Below are positions 52,164 through 60,852 of a stretch of DNA of 64,000 bases, in pieces. Position 1 is the first letter of the stretch, and the number at the start of each line of letters is the position of its first letter. Below the pieces are notes generated by a model. It did no database searches, was not told the DNA's origin, and saw nothing but the letters and a program-made list of their open reading frames with translations. A program made the position numbers and the translations under genes. The DNA comes from Akkermansia sp. (GTDB taxonomy: Bacteria; Verrucomicrobiota; Verrucomicrobiia; Verrucomicrobiales; Akkermansiaceae), in contig JAFWYD010000042.1 in the NCBI GenBank assembly GCA_017517805.1, positions 1 through 64,000 of the forward strand, read 5' to 3'.

Positions 52164-52192
52164 TTGCCTTTTCTGCAATCGGCGGGTATAAT
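52164..52192 (+). promoter_or_regulatory. Promoter of the deacetylase/cobA-hemD/hemA run
   Basis: TTGCCT (52164-52169), 17 bases, perfect TATAAT (52187-52192), 14 bases before the ATG at 52207. It diverges from the promoter at 52113-52141. Confidence 0.65.
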
Positions 52193-52206
52193 CCGCGCCT
52201 CCTGCT

Positions 52207-53385
52207 ATGCGCGTGAAATTTGTAAAGTATGTGACCATGTGTGCAGCTGCTCTGCTTGGGGCTATCTCTTGCCAGCAGCAGGATCAGCAGCAGACCGCAG
52301 TTGTTGTGACTCCCGTTCCAGCGGTCGTGAAGCCGGTGCCTGCACCTGCAACCGTGAAGCCTGCACCTGCAACCGTGAAGCCGGTACCTGCACCTGCAAC
52401 CGTGAAGCCGATACCTGCCAAGCCCCGCCCCGAGGTGGTGAAGCCTCAGCCCAAGGAGGTGAAGCCGCAGGCTCCTGAAGTCGTCGCACCGGTGGTCAAA
52501 CCTGCCGGGGCTCCCGCAGTTGCCGGGCTGTCCGAGGAGCTTGTCCAGCCTGTGCGTCTGAAGCCTTTGGGGAAGCGCGTGTGCCATGTGCCGATGAAGG
52601 GGATGTATGTAGCCCTGACCTTTGATGATGGCCCGCATGCTGTACTGACCCCGAAAGCCTTGGATATCTTGAAGAAGCATGGAGCAAAAGGTACCTTCTT
52701 CATGCTTGGCAGCAATGCTGCCCGCTATAAGTCCCTCGTGGCGCGAGCTGCTGCCGAAGGCCACGAGGTAGGGGTGCATACCTGGACGCACATCAAGATG
52801 AATTCTTCCTCCCGCGCCAAGGTGGATAACGAAGTTACCCGTACGCAGAATCTGCTGGCCAGGGCTACAGGAACTTATCCCCGGGTCATGCGCCCGCCTT
52901 ATGGCGCGACCAATAAGACCTTGGTGGACCACATGTTCAACCACTATGGCATGGCTTCCATCCTCTGGGATGTGGATACGGAGGACTGGCGGAAACCCGG
53001 GGTGTCTAAAGTAATCAATACGGCGGTGACTAAGGCCAGGCCTGGTTCTATCATTCTGGTGCACGATATCCACGCGACCACCCTGGATGCGCTGGAGGGC
53101 ATTGTGACCGGACTGCAGGCCCGCGGGTTCAAGCTGGTGACGGTTTCTGAGCTGCTTGCCCTCGGCAAGCAGGAGGCTGAGGCTGCTGCGGCGGCCGCTG
53201 CTGCGTCCGAACAGAGTGAAAAGGAAACCACGACAGAAGCACCAGCTCCCGTTGCCCCGCAGCCGGAGGGTGAAACGGAACCGGTTACTGCTCCCGAAGA
53301 AGCTACGCTCACGACCCAGCCTGCGATGGAGCCGTCTGGGAGTGGGGAACCCGAAACGAATCTGGAAACGATTATTGTCGAATAA
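52207..53385 (+). CDS. Polysaccharide deacetylase lipoprotein (NodB domain)
   Basis: 392 residues: lipobox GAISC (Cys22); a Lys-Pro-Ala-Val linker with tandem repeats (about 40-100); a NodB domain with LTFDDGPH (Asp140/141), HTWTH (His191, His195, metal), RPPYGAT and ILVHD; then an Ala/Glu/Pro-rich tail of about 75 residues. CE4 enzymes remove acetyl groups from peptidoglycan or other GlcNAc polymers. The repeat linker would span from the membrane anchor into the periplasm. It lies 3 bases before cobA-hemD, an odd partner. Confidence 0.9.
   Translation: MRVKFVKYVTMCAAALLGAISCQQQDQQQTAVVVTPVPAVVKPVPAPATVKPAPATVKPVPAPATVKPIPAKPRPEVVKPQPKEVKPQAPEVVAPVVKPAGAPAVAGLSEELVQPVRLKPLGKRVCHVPMKGMYVALTFDDGPHAVLTPKALDILKKHGAKGTFFMLGSNAARYKSLVARAAAEGHEVGVHTWTHIKMNSSSRAKVDNEVTRTQNLLARATGTYPRVMRPPYGATNKTLVDHMFNHYGMASILWDVDTEDWRKPGVSKVINTAVTKARPGSIILVHDIHATTLDALEGIVTGLQARGFKLVTVSELLALGKQEAEAAAAAAAASEQSEKETTTEAPAPVAPQPEGETEPVTAPEEATLTTQPAMEPSGSGEPETNLETIIVE
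52327..52417 (+). repeat. In-frame tandem repeats in the deacetylase linker
   Basis: Three to four imperfect units of about 21-27 bases encoding KPxPAPATV-type segments. Near-identical DNA between units suggests recent slippage. Confidence 0.75.
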
Positions 53386-53388
53386 GCC

Positions 53389-54918
53389 ATGGCTCAGAAT
53401 GGTTCTCAAGGAAAAGTTTATCTGATTGGTGCAGGACCGGGCGACCCCGGTCTGATGACGCTGAAGGGGCGTGATCTGATTGCCCAGGCCGATTGCCTGG
53501 TGTACGATGCCCTGGTTGCGCCTGCCATGCTGGGCTGGCTGAAGCCCGGGTGCGAGAAAATCTACGTGGGAAAGCGCGCCGGCAACCATGCCATGCCGCA
53601 GGAGCAGATGAATGAATTGCTGGTGAGTTGCGCCGGCAGATATGCCTGCACGGTGCGCCTGAAGGGGGGAGACCCGTACGTGTTCGGGCGCGGCGGCGAG
53701 GAGGCTCTTGCCCTGAGTGCGGCCGGAGTGCCGTTTGAAGTGGTGCCGGGAGTGAGTTCGGCTATTGCCGGTCCTGCTAGTGCGGGGATTCCCGTGACGC
53801 ACCGCGATTGTTGCACGCAGTTCACGGTATTCACCGGGCATGAAGGGGCGCACAAGGCTGAATCCACCCTTGATATACCTGGCATTGCTGCGGCAAAGGG
53901 GACTAAGGTCATGCTGATGGGGATGAGCCGCCTGCGCGAGACTCTGACTGCCCTGATGGCAGCCGGGCAGGGGGGCGAGGTGCCCGCGGCGGCAATCCAA
54001 TGGGCTGCTACCGGGCGGCAGCGCTCTGTATGTGCCACGGTTGCTACGCTGGCAGATGCAGTAGAGTCTGCCGCTCTGGGGGCTCCGGCTGTTGTGGTGA
54101 TTGGTGAGGTCGTTTCTCTGGCTCCGCAGCTGGATTGGTGCTCCCGCCTCCCGCTCTGCGGACAGCGCATTGTGGTGACCCGCACTCGCGAGCAGGCCAG
54201 CGACCTGAGTCGTCAGCTGGAGGCTCTGGGGGCCGATGTGCTTGAACTGCCGACCATCCGCATCGCGGACCCGACTGATAAGCGCGATTTTGCCGAGGCC
54301 GTGGTGGATTCGCCTCATTACGACTGGCTGGTGTTTTCCAGCCCGAACGGGGTGCGCCGCTTCTTTCAGGCATTTTTTGCGGTGTATGAAGATATCCGCG
54401 AGATTGGAGGAGCCCGCATTGCCGCGGTAGGCCCCGGAACTGCCGCCGAGCTGAAGAAATATGGCCTGATGGTCGATGTGATGCCCCGCAAGGCGGTGGC
54501 CGAGGAGTTGATTGCCGAGTTTGACCGCAAGGGCGATGAATTCGGCGGTGTGGCCAATGTGACGATGCTCTGGGTGCATGGTGAGCAGGCTCGCCGTGTC
54601 ATTTACGATGAGTTGATGAAGCGCCAGGCGATTGCGGATGAGTGCCTGGCGTATAGTACGGTGCCGGAGACGGAGGACGCGACCGGCGCCAGGGAGCGTC
54701 TGCTTCAGGAAGGTGCCGATGTCATCACCTTCACCAGCAGCAGCACCGTGCGGCATTTCATGGCTCTGAATCTTCCTCTGCCGGAGGGGTGCCGCATCGC
54801 CAGCATCGGCCCGGTGACGACTGCCACCCTGGCAGAATATGGCTTGAAGCCCGATGTGGAAGCGGCAGAGCATACCATCCCCAGCCTGGTGGAGGCGGTT
54901 GCCAGTCTTAAAAAATAA
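53389..54918 (+). CDS. cobA-hemD: Fused uroporphyrinogen-III methyltransferase and uroporphyrinogen-III synthase
   Basis: 509 residues. Residues 1-~250 are SUMT: VYLIGAGPGDPGLMTLKG, VRLKGGDPYVFGRGGEE, VPGVSSAIAGPASAGIPVTHR and MGMSRL. Residues ~260-509 are HemD: VVTRTREQASDLSRQLEALGA, WLVFSSPNGVRRFFQ and TFTSSSTVRHF. The protein closes uroporphyrinogen III and methylates it to precorrin-2, leading to siroheme or cobalamin. This fusion is known in several bacterial groups. hemA follows by 14 bases; hemC is absent here. Confidence 0.95.
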   Translation: MAQNGSQGKVYLIGAGPGDPGLMTLKGRDLIAQADCLVYDALVAPAMLGWLKPGCEKIYVGKRAGNHAMPQEQMNELLVSCAGRYACTVRLKGGDPYVFGRGGEEALALSAAGVPFEVVPGVSSAIAGPASAGIPVTHRDCCTQFTVFTGHEGAHKAESTLDIPGIAAAKGTKVMLMGMSRLRETLTALMAAGQGGEVPAAAIQWAATGRQRSVCATVATLADAVESAALGAPAVVVIGEVVSLAPQLDWCSRLPLCGQRIVVTRTREQASDLSRQLEALGADVLELPTIRIADPTDKRDFAEAVVDSPHYDWLVFSSPNGVRRFFQAFFAVYEDIREIGGARIAAVGPGTAAELKKYGLMVDVMPRKAVAEELIAEFDRKGDEFGGVANVTMLWVHGEQARRVIYDELMKRQAIADECLAYSTVPETEDATGARERLLQEGADVITFTSSSTVRHFMALNLPLPEGCRIASIGPVTTATLAEYGLKPDVEAAEHTIPSLVEAVASLKK

Positions 54919-54932
54919 CGGTAAGCAGTGCA

Positions 54933-55964
54933 ATGATGCAGATGTATTGTCTCGGGGTGAACTACCGCAGCTGTCCGGTTGCGGTGCGTGAGCAGTTTGC
55001 CGTCGGGAAATCGCATCTGTCTGCGGCGAATGCCGCCCTGGCAGCGCTGGAGGGTGTCTCGGAATGCGTGCTGCTTTCCACCTGCAACCGGACAGAAATT
55101 TACTATTGGAGCGAGCAGGCCGATGCTGCCATGCACAGCATTCTGCGTTATTTCCTGGGGAAGACTCCCGATGCAGAGTCCCGCCGGCAGCATTTTTACC
55201 TGCACCAGGGCAGGGAGGCTCTGTTTCACCTGGCTGCGGTGGCTTCCGGGTTGGATTCCATGGTGGTGGGCGAGACGGAGATATTCGGCCAGCTGAAGGA
55301 TGCTTACCGTGTGGCGCTCGAAACCGGGGTTACCTCATCATACTCCAATCGGACTTTCCAGCATGTGTTCTCCATCGGCAAGAAAGTCCGCAGTTCCTCC
55401 AATATCACCAGCGGTCCGACTTCGGTCGGAGCTGCCGCTGTGCAGATGGCGCAGGAAATCCTTGGCTCGCTGAGTGGGCGCAACGTCCTGGTGGTCGGCG
55501 CTGGAGAAGTGGCGCGCACTACCGCGCAGAGCCTGCGTTCCCGCGGTGCCGAAAGTATTTTTGTCGCGAACCGTTCGTATGACCGCGCGGTGGAGCTGGC
55601 CTCCCAGGTCGGGGGGCGGGTCATCCGTTTTGCTGAGTGGATTCCCTACCTGGAGAATATCGACATCGTCATCGTTTCGACGGCCTCACCGGCTTATGTG
55701 GTGTCTCCACCGGTACTGGAGCAGGTGCAGCAGACCCGCCAGAGCCCCCTGTTCCTGATTGATTTATCGGTGCCACGCAATGTGGACCCCACCTGTGCCC
55801 TGGTGGATGAGGTGTATGTATACGATATGGATGCCATGGAAGCTGCTACGGCGGCGACCCGCCGTATCCGGCGTGCTGAAATAGAGTCGTGCGAACGCCT
55901 GATTCGTGATTGGCTGGATACGGAAGGCTCAGTCCTGCTCCATCCTCCCGTCTTTTCCTCATGA
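54933..55964 (+). CDS. hemA: Glutamyl-tRNA reductase, short form
   Basis: 343 residues against about 420 normally. The catalytic domain is complete: LLSTCNRTEIYYW with the nucleophile Cys, GLDSMVVGETEIFGQLKDAY, then the NADPH domain VLVVGAGEVARTTAQSL and LFLIDLSVPRNVDP. The helical C-terminal dimerisation domain is cut to its first helix (RRIRRAEIESCERLIRDWL). It makes glutamate-1-semialdehyde for tetrapyrroles. Whether it dimerises another way is unknown. The stop codon sits in normal sequence, with no obvious frameshift. Confidence 0.92.
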   Translation: MMQMYCLGVNYRSCPVAVREQFAVGKSHLSAANAALAALEGVSECVLLSTCNRTEIYYWSEQADAAMHSILRYFLGKTPDAESRRQHFYLHQGREALFHLAAVASGLDSMVVGETEIFGQLKDAYRVALETGVTSSYSNRTFQHVFSIGKKVRSSSNITSGPTSVGAAAVQMAQEILGSLSGRNVLVVGAGEVARTTAQSLRSRGAESIFVANRSYDRAVELASQVGGRVIRFAEWIPYLENIDIVIVSTASPAYVVSPPVLEQVQQTRQSPLFLIDLSVPRNVDPTCALVDEVYVYDMDAMEAATAATRRIRRAEIESCERLIRDWLDTEGSVLLHPPVFSS

Positions 55965-56068
55965 TAACTTTTTTGCGTGTTAGCGATTTTTTTCAAAATG
56001 TTTGAACATTACCTCTGATTGTTTGTCTATACTCTGACCTCATCCTTCAACCTGTTATTTTGCCACAT

Positions 56069-56647
56069 ATGGACAAGCCCCACCATTCTACAGCTCCTGA
56101 ATCAGAGGAACAACTCGTTGCCTTGCTCGCAACGCTGAAGGTTGAGCAGGTTCCCGAGGCTGATTTTGAATCCAGGTTTCTGGCAGAATTTCACGAAAGG
56201 GTGGCTCGCGATACGGTGTGTTGCACAGCCCGCCGCCGTCTGCTGTCGCACGTACTCCAACTTGTGGATAATTTCGGACGCGGCAGATTAGCTTTCGGGG
56301 CATCTGCATTGGGATTGGGGATTCTGGCTATCTGTTTCTCTTTATTCCCGGCAGGCCATGGTGGTGTTGAAACTGCTGCCTCTGTTTCTCACGAGCGCAA
56401 AATCACTCCGCTGCAGCAGATGCCTGCTCTTTCGGACGATTTGGCAGAGTGCACGACAATCCAGGTAGTGCCGGCTCAGTCTGTTTTTGGTCATGGAGGC
56501 GTGACTATCACACGTGGTCAGCATTCTACTGTGATAGAGGTTTCGAACATGAGCCTTCCAGTGCGCGTGGTGGAACCCGCTGCTGGAGCATCTCGTTCTG
56601 CCAGCCCGGAACTACTCCCTTCTAGTGCTGTGCGTTATTCGTTCTGA
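56069..56647 (+). CDS. Single-span membrane protein of unknown function, anti-sigma-factor-like layout
   Basis: About 192 residues from the ATG at 56069 (a TTG at 56060 is an alternative). An N-terminal cytoplasmic helical region (about 1-60, DFESRFLAEFHERVARD), one hydrophobic helix (about 72-95, LAFGASALGLGILAICFSLF) and a periplasmic part. This is the layout of small anti-sigma factors, but the His-x3-Cys-x2-Cys zinc motif is missing and no sigma gene is adjacent. A TATACT at 56028-56033 may be its -10; no matching -35 is evident. Confidence 0.6.
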   Translation: MDKPHHSTAPESEEQLVALLATLKVEQVPEADFESRFLAEFHERVARDTVCCTARRRLLSHVLQLVDNFGRGRLAFGASALGLGILAICFSLFPAGHGGVETAASVSHERKITPLQQMPALSDDLAECTTIQVVPAQSVFGHGGVTITRGQHSTVIEVSNMSLPVRVVEPAAGASRSASPELLPSSAVRYSF

Positions 56648-56707
56648 CGATTCCGCTTGCCGATTCCTTTTTTTAGTTCATGCGGCCATGGGTTTTGCGA
56701 TTCTGGC

Positions 56708-56736
56708 TTGCATTGCTCCACCCTGTTTGGTATAAC
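56708..56736 (+). promoter_or_regulatory. Promoter of the zinc-ribbon/transglutaminase-like operon
   Basis: TTGCAT (56708-56713), 17 bases, TATAAC (56731-56736), 9 bases before the ATG at 56746. Confidence 0.55.
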
Positions 56737-56745
56737 TATTGCGCA

Positions 56746-58263
56746 ATGGAGATAGAGTGCAGTAAGTGTCAGCGAAAGTTTGTTCCCACTAAATCGGATT
56801 CCACCGTATGTCCAGATTGCCTGAGACAGGAATTTACAGCGATTGCACCGAGACTTGATGCGCAGGAACACGCCAAGTTGGTGGCCGAGTATTCCCAGTC
56901 GATGAAGCGCCAGTCGATTCGCGCTGCGTCCATGGGGGGCATGTATGCCTCAGGCCAGGCATTCAGTATGGCTGGCACATTGCGTCTTCTGCTTGGTTTA
57001 AGCTTTTTCCTGATATGCGGGTTCTTCTTCCTGATAAGTGATGATGAAGCGGGGGTTACTTTCCTTGCCAATGGGGATATGGCATCCCAGCGTATGTTTG
57101 CCATGATCTTCTGCGTGGTAAGCGCCGTTCTTGTTGCAACCTCGGCAATTCGCTTCAAGAAAATCATGTATTTCCTTGCTGTGCTGATACTGGCAACTGG
57201 CTGGTTCATGCCGGATATGCTCAAGGCCGCTCTTAATGAGAAGGCTAAGGCCCGGGCTGCTTCAGAGAAGCAAGAAGTGGTGGTTCAGAATACGGAACTC
57301 AGCCCGGGAGGCCCGGTGCTCACAGATGCGGACCTTCAGGTATTCTATACCCTCAAGGTTTCTTCGAACCGAGTTGCCCACTATGCCATCTTTATCGATA
57401 ACCAGGACAGCAGAACCAGAAGCATCGTGCGCGATGCTCTCAACCGCTTGTTGCAGGCAGAATACACCCGGGCTCATACGCGTGCGAACGGTGCCCTGTA
57501 TGTCTGCACAAATGTACCCGGAATGCGTCGGAATATATCGGAGCTGCTTCGCCGTTTTGGTACGGTTACTTATGCCGCTCCTTCCAAGGGGGTATACGAG
57601 GTTCGTTTCGATGCCGACCATGCCAACATGGTGAGCCAGTATTCTCCGGACGTTCTTGCTTCACCGATGAATGCATCGTATGTAGCGGCTAATCTGAGCG
57701 AATTGCGTTGCTTAGACCCTCTGCGGGTTCGCATGGCGGCCCGTTCCCTTGCTAATTCGAACGTCAAGGTACTCAGGGGAGAAATTCGTGATGCCCTGGT
57801 AGAGGTTCTGAATGACCCCTGGACGACAGAGCCTGATACCTACTCCGCTTTGATTGATGCGATGGTTGTGTACAGCAACAAAAAGGATGAGGCTGCAATG
57901 CAGCATTGCTACAAGTATTTTGAAGGACGCAGGTCTCTGAAACGGGAGGTATCTTCGAATGTGACGCGTTACCTGATTATGGAGATGCCCGATAAGATGG
58001 TGAGTCCTATCATTGAGTACTGGTGTGAAAATCCCATTGCCTGGAATGAGATGCTGAATCTCCTGGGGCTTCGAGTGCAGCGCCCCCTGGTTGATCGCCT
58101 GGGTCGCACGAATAACATTCGCCTCATTGGTTCCATCCTCAAGTTCCTCGAGGAAAAGGGAACCAGGGACGCGTTACCTGCTGTTGAACCCTTCCTTGAA
58201 TATCCGGATTCCATTATCCGTCATAGTGCCCGAACGGCCTGTGATGCGCTGAAATCTCGCTAA
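56746..58263 (+). CDS. Membrane protein with N-terminal zinc ribbon and helical-repeat C-terminus
   Basis: 505 residues. The start MEIECSKCQRKF ... CPDCLRQ is a four-cysteine zinc ribbon. Two or three hydrophobic segments lie at about 83-102, 123-142 and 145-165. A soluble region follows, with a charged alpha/beta part (VSSNRVAHYAIFIDN) and then armadillo/HEAT-like helices to the end (VEPFLEYPDSIIRHSARTAC). No known family is recognised. The ATG at 56746 gives the zinc ribbon at the N-terminus and has the promoter directly before it. First of three closely spaced genes. Confidence 0.7.
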   Translation: MEIECSKCQRKFVPTKSDSTVCPDCLRQEFTAIAPRLDAQEHAKLVAEYSQSMKRQSIRAASMGGMYASGQAFSMAGTLRLLLGLSFFLICGFFFLISDDEAGVTFLANGDMASQRMFAMIFCVVSAVLVATSAIRFKKIMYFLAVLILATGWFMPDMLKAALNEKAKARAASEKQEVVVQNTELSPGGPVLTDADLQVFYTLKVSSNRVAHYAIFIDNQDSRTRSIVRDALNRLLQAEYTRAHTRANGALYVCTNVPGMRRNISELLRRFGTVTYAAPSKGVYEVRFDADHANMVSQYSPDVLASPMNASYVAANLSELRCLDPLRVRMAARSLANSNVKVLRGEIRDALVEVLNDPWTTEPDTYSALIDAMVVYSNKKDEAAMQHCYKYFEGRRSLKREVSSNVTRYLIMEMPDKMVSPIIEYWCENPIAWNEMLNLLGLRVQRPLVDRLGRTNNIRLIGSILKFLEEKGTRDALPAVEPFLEYPDSIIRHSARTACDALKSR

Positions 58264-58293
58264 ACATTTCTTCATTTCCAAATTTGATCAATT

Positions 58294-60837
58294 ATGTCCG
58301 CTAGGCTGATTCAGTTATTAACCGGTGCTTTCCTTTTCTTCTGCGTGGGTGTGGCAGTATTTCCGGTGTTGTTTCCCACGAAGGTGGAACGCAAGATAAC
58401 CAAGGTGCAGAAAGATACCACCATTGTGCGCGATACCAAAGTGGATGATTGGAGCACGGATGATGAAATCGTGGACGATGATGATGCTGCATGGGAGGAG
58501 GAACCGGAGGATACGACTCCGGACCGCCGTATCGCCAGCCAGGATGATGAGCGTTTCGATGAGGAAGACGTGCCCATTGACCCCAAGCAGAACGTGGTGC
58601 CGGAGGCTCGTGTGCAGGCTGAGTTTACTTCTGCTCTGGGCGAAATGCGCCGCCTCAGCAATTTGCTTGAAAAACAGGAAGAAGAGAACTACATCAACGA
58701 TGAGTTCAAGGCTGCAGACTGGGCTGACCCGGAAAAAATCTATTTCACCTTGGCAGATCGCGTTTTATCCAAGCTGGGCAAGCTCGATGAAGCTACCATC
58801 ATGCGTTTTCTGCAGGACCCGGCAAACCGCCTGGACCTTGCCCGCATCACGTTGATCCGCAAGGCTGGTTCGCAGGGAATTCGCAGCGTGACAACCCGGC
58901 CCAAGGGTAAGGAATTCCTGGCTTCGCTGAGCAAGGATTTGAATTGGATGAGCAATCTGCTGTATTCCGGCCCGACCAAGGAAATGGAGAAGGCTCTGGG
59001 CTATATGGAGACTCTCTATGGATTGGTAGGTGATCAGGAGATGGCCGTGCCGGCAACGCGGCGTATTGCCACGACTGCTGCCTTGGAGTTTGCCCGCGAA
59101 GGCTGGTCTGAGCAAGACCTCGTAGGCCGCTTCAACTATTATAACAACAGCTGGAAGGAAGGTAAGCTGAATTCCTATTTTGATACTCTCCAGTATTGGG
59201 AAACCCGCTTTGTGACTGGTTGTAAGCAGCCGGGGGATGGCGCTGGCAGCTGGGGCGGCCCCCGCAACCTTGCATGGCATCGCGACAATGTGCGCCTCCC
59301 GATGGAACAGTATCACGGCGCAGAAGGCCAGCTGGCCTACCGCCTGCGCAATGTGGCTGGTGACTCTGTATTCTCTGCCGAGTATCTGGCTCCTATCTGG
59401 AAATACGTGAACTTTACGACGGGCTGGGCATACCGCGAGATTGGTGGTGTGTGCGGTGCGCTTTCGCACTATGCCACATTCAGTGCTCTTGCAGCTGGTC
59501 TGCCCGCCTCCACCATGGGTGAGCCTGGTCACTGTGCTTACGCAATCCGCATCGGCAATGAATGGCGCCGCGGTAATTCCATCTACTGGCAGCATGGCCT
59601 GCATAAGACATTCTGGGGCGAGCACGAATGGGGGTATCTCATCCTGACCCAGAAACTCTACGAGGAGCGCTTCAAGACCCTGGCTGCTGACCAGATGGTT
59701 GCCATGGCAGATTTCCTGACCGCCCGCCGCAAGATGAAGGCTGCGTTCAACAGCTACGAGATTGCTATCAAGGCACAGCCGAATAACTGGCCGGCCCTGA
59801 AGCGCTATGCTGCGTACCTCAAGTTCAAGGCTCCTGAAGACAAGGATAAGTGGATGACCCTGCATGATACCATTATGGACGGCATGGGCAAGGAGCACTA
59901 TCACGCAGCCGCTACGCTGCTTTCGCGCTATGTGTATCCGAATCTTGCCCCGCTGGTGAAGGACCGGGCCAAACTCAACAAGATGTATTCAGGCTTGTTT
60001 GCCCATTTCAAGGACTGGGGTGCAAATCGCTGGGATATTACTCCGGTGCTGGACGCTCAGATCAGCACCTGCGCCACCGATGATGATAAGCGGGCCTATT
60101 TGCGCGAATCTCTGCGCGTGCTTATGCGCCGCCCCGATTATGCCGGTGCCGTGCTGACCTGGGGGCTTGGTTATATTTCCCAGCTGCCGGAGGGCGACGG
60201 CAAGATTCAGGAGGAGTTCACCAATATGCTGGTGCAGGCCATGAGCCGCGCGGGAACTTCCAAGAAGGATATTGATGCTACCTGGGGTACACTTGGTGAG
60301 GCTATTCATGCTGCGGCCAAGAATAAGGAACGGCGTACCTTCCAGGCTATCGGTCGTCTTGCATACAAGAAATGCAAGAAGAAGTTCAACAAGAAAGGCC
60401 CCCGCATCAAAGGTTTCTCTGGCCGGGTCGTTTCTGCTACGGGCTGGATAGATACCGCCACAACCATCGGCAATCTCTCCGAATGCTGCCTGCATTGGGG
60501 TGTGCTCCAGCGTTTCGGTGGTACCATGCCGGGCAAGTTCGAAGGAAAGGCTGGCCTCACGGTGGGGCTTGAGAAGAAGAGCGACCTCACGGGGGTTGTC
60601 TGTGTAAGCTCAGAGAAGAAACTGAAGAATGACCGTCCGTTCTACATCGAAACATCTGATGACGGCCAGAACTGGTATCGCGCTCGCCCGAACGGTGTCA
60701 TCAGTGGCAACCAGATTCGTTTCGATTTCAAAAATAGTGGCATTTCCGGTAAATTTGTCCGCATGTTGCGAGAGGGTGATAAGTATGAACCGGGCATTGT
60801 CGGGTTCTACGTATACGGTAAACCCCAGAAGAACTGA
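58294..60837 (+). CDS. Large exported/anchored protein with a transglutaminase-like core and C-terminal discoidin-like domain
   Basis: 847 residues: an N-terminal membrane helix (LIQLLTGAFLFFCVGVAVFPVLF), an acidic stretch (Asp/Glu-rich, 52-95) and a helical region to ~380. Then a transglutaminase-like active site: Cys387 in GGVCGALSHYATFSALAAG and His413 in GEPGHCAYAIRIGNEW, a Cys-His arrangement with the following GNEW turn. TPR-like helices follow (NSYEIAIKAQPNNWPALKRYA). The last ~140 residues resemble F5/8C (ETSDDGQNWYRARP; KFVRMLREGDKYEPGIVGFYVYG). It may be a protein cross-linking or peptidase enzyme bound to envelope glycans; the substrate is unknown. Confidence 0.7.
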   Translation: MSARLIQLLTGAFLFFCVGVAVFPVLFPTKVERKITKVQKDTTIVRDTKVDDWSTDDEIVDDDDAAWEEEPEDTTPDRRIASQDDERFDEEDVPIDPKQNVVPEARVQAEFTSALGEMRRLSNLLEKQEEENYINDEFKAADWADPEKIYFTLADRVLSKLGKLDEATIMRFLQDPANRLDLARITLIRKAGSQGIRSVTTRPKGKEFLASLSKDLNWMSNLLYSGPTKEMEKALGYMETLYGLVGDQEMAVPATRRIATTAALEFAREGWSEQDLVGRFNYYNNSWKEGKLNSYFDTLQYWETRFVTGCKQPGDGAGSWGGPRNLAWHRDNVRLPMEQYHGAEGQLAYRLRNVAGDSVFSAEYLAPIWKYVNFTTGWAYREIGGVCGALSHYATFSALAAGLPASTMGEPGHCAYAIRIGNEWRRGNSIYWQHGLHKTFWGEHEWGYLILTQKLYEERFKTLAADQMVAMADFLTARRKMKAAFNSYEIAIKAQPNNWPALKRYAAYLKFKAPEDKDKWMTLHDTIMDGMGKEHYHAAATLLSRYVYPNLAPLVKDRAKLNKMYSGLFAHFKDWGANRWDITPVLDAQISTCATDDDKRAYLRESLRVLMRRPDYAGAVLTWGLGYISQLPEGDGKIQEEFTNMLVQAMSRAGTSKKDIDATWGTLGEAIHAAAKNKERRTFQAIGRLAYKKCKKKFNKKGPRIKGFSGRVVSATGWIDTATTIGNLSECCLHWGVLQRFGGTMPGKFEGKAGLTVGLEKKSDLTGVVCVSSEKKLKNDRPFYIETSDDGQNWYRARPNGVISGNQIRFDFKNSGISGKFVRMLREGDKYEPGIVGFYVYGKPQKN

Positions 60838-60852
60838 TAACTTTATACCAAG

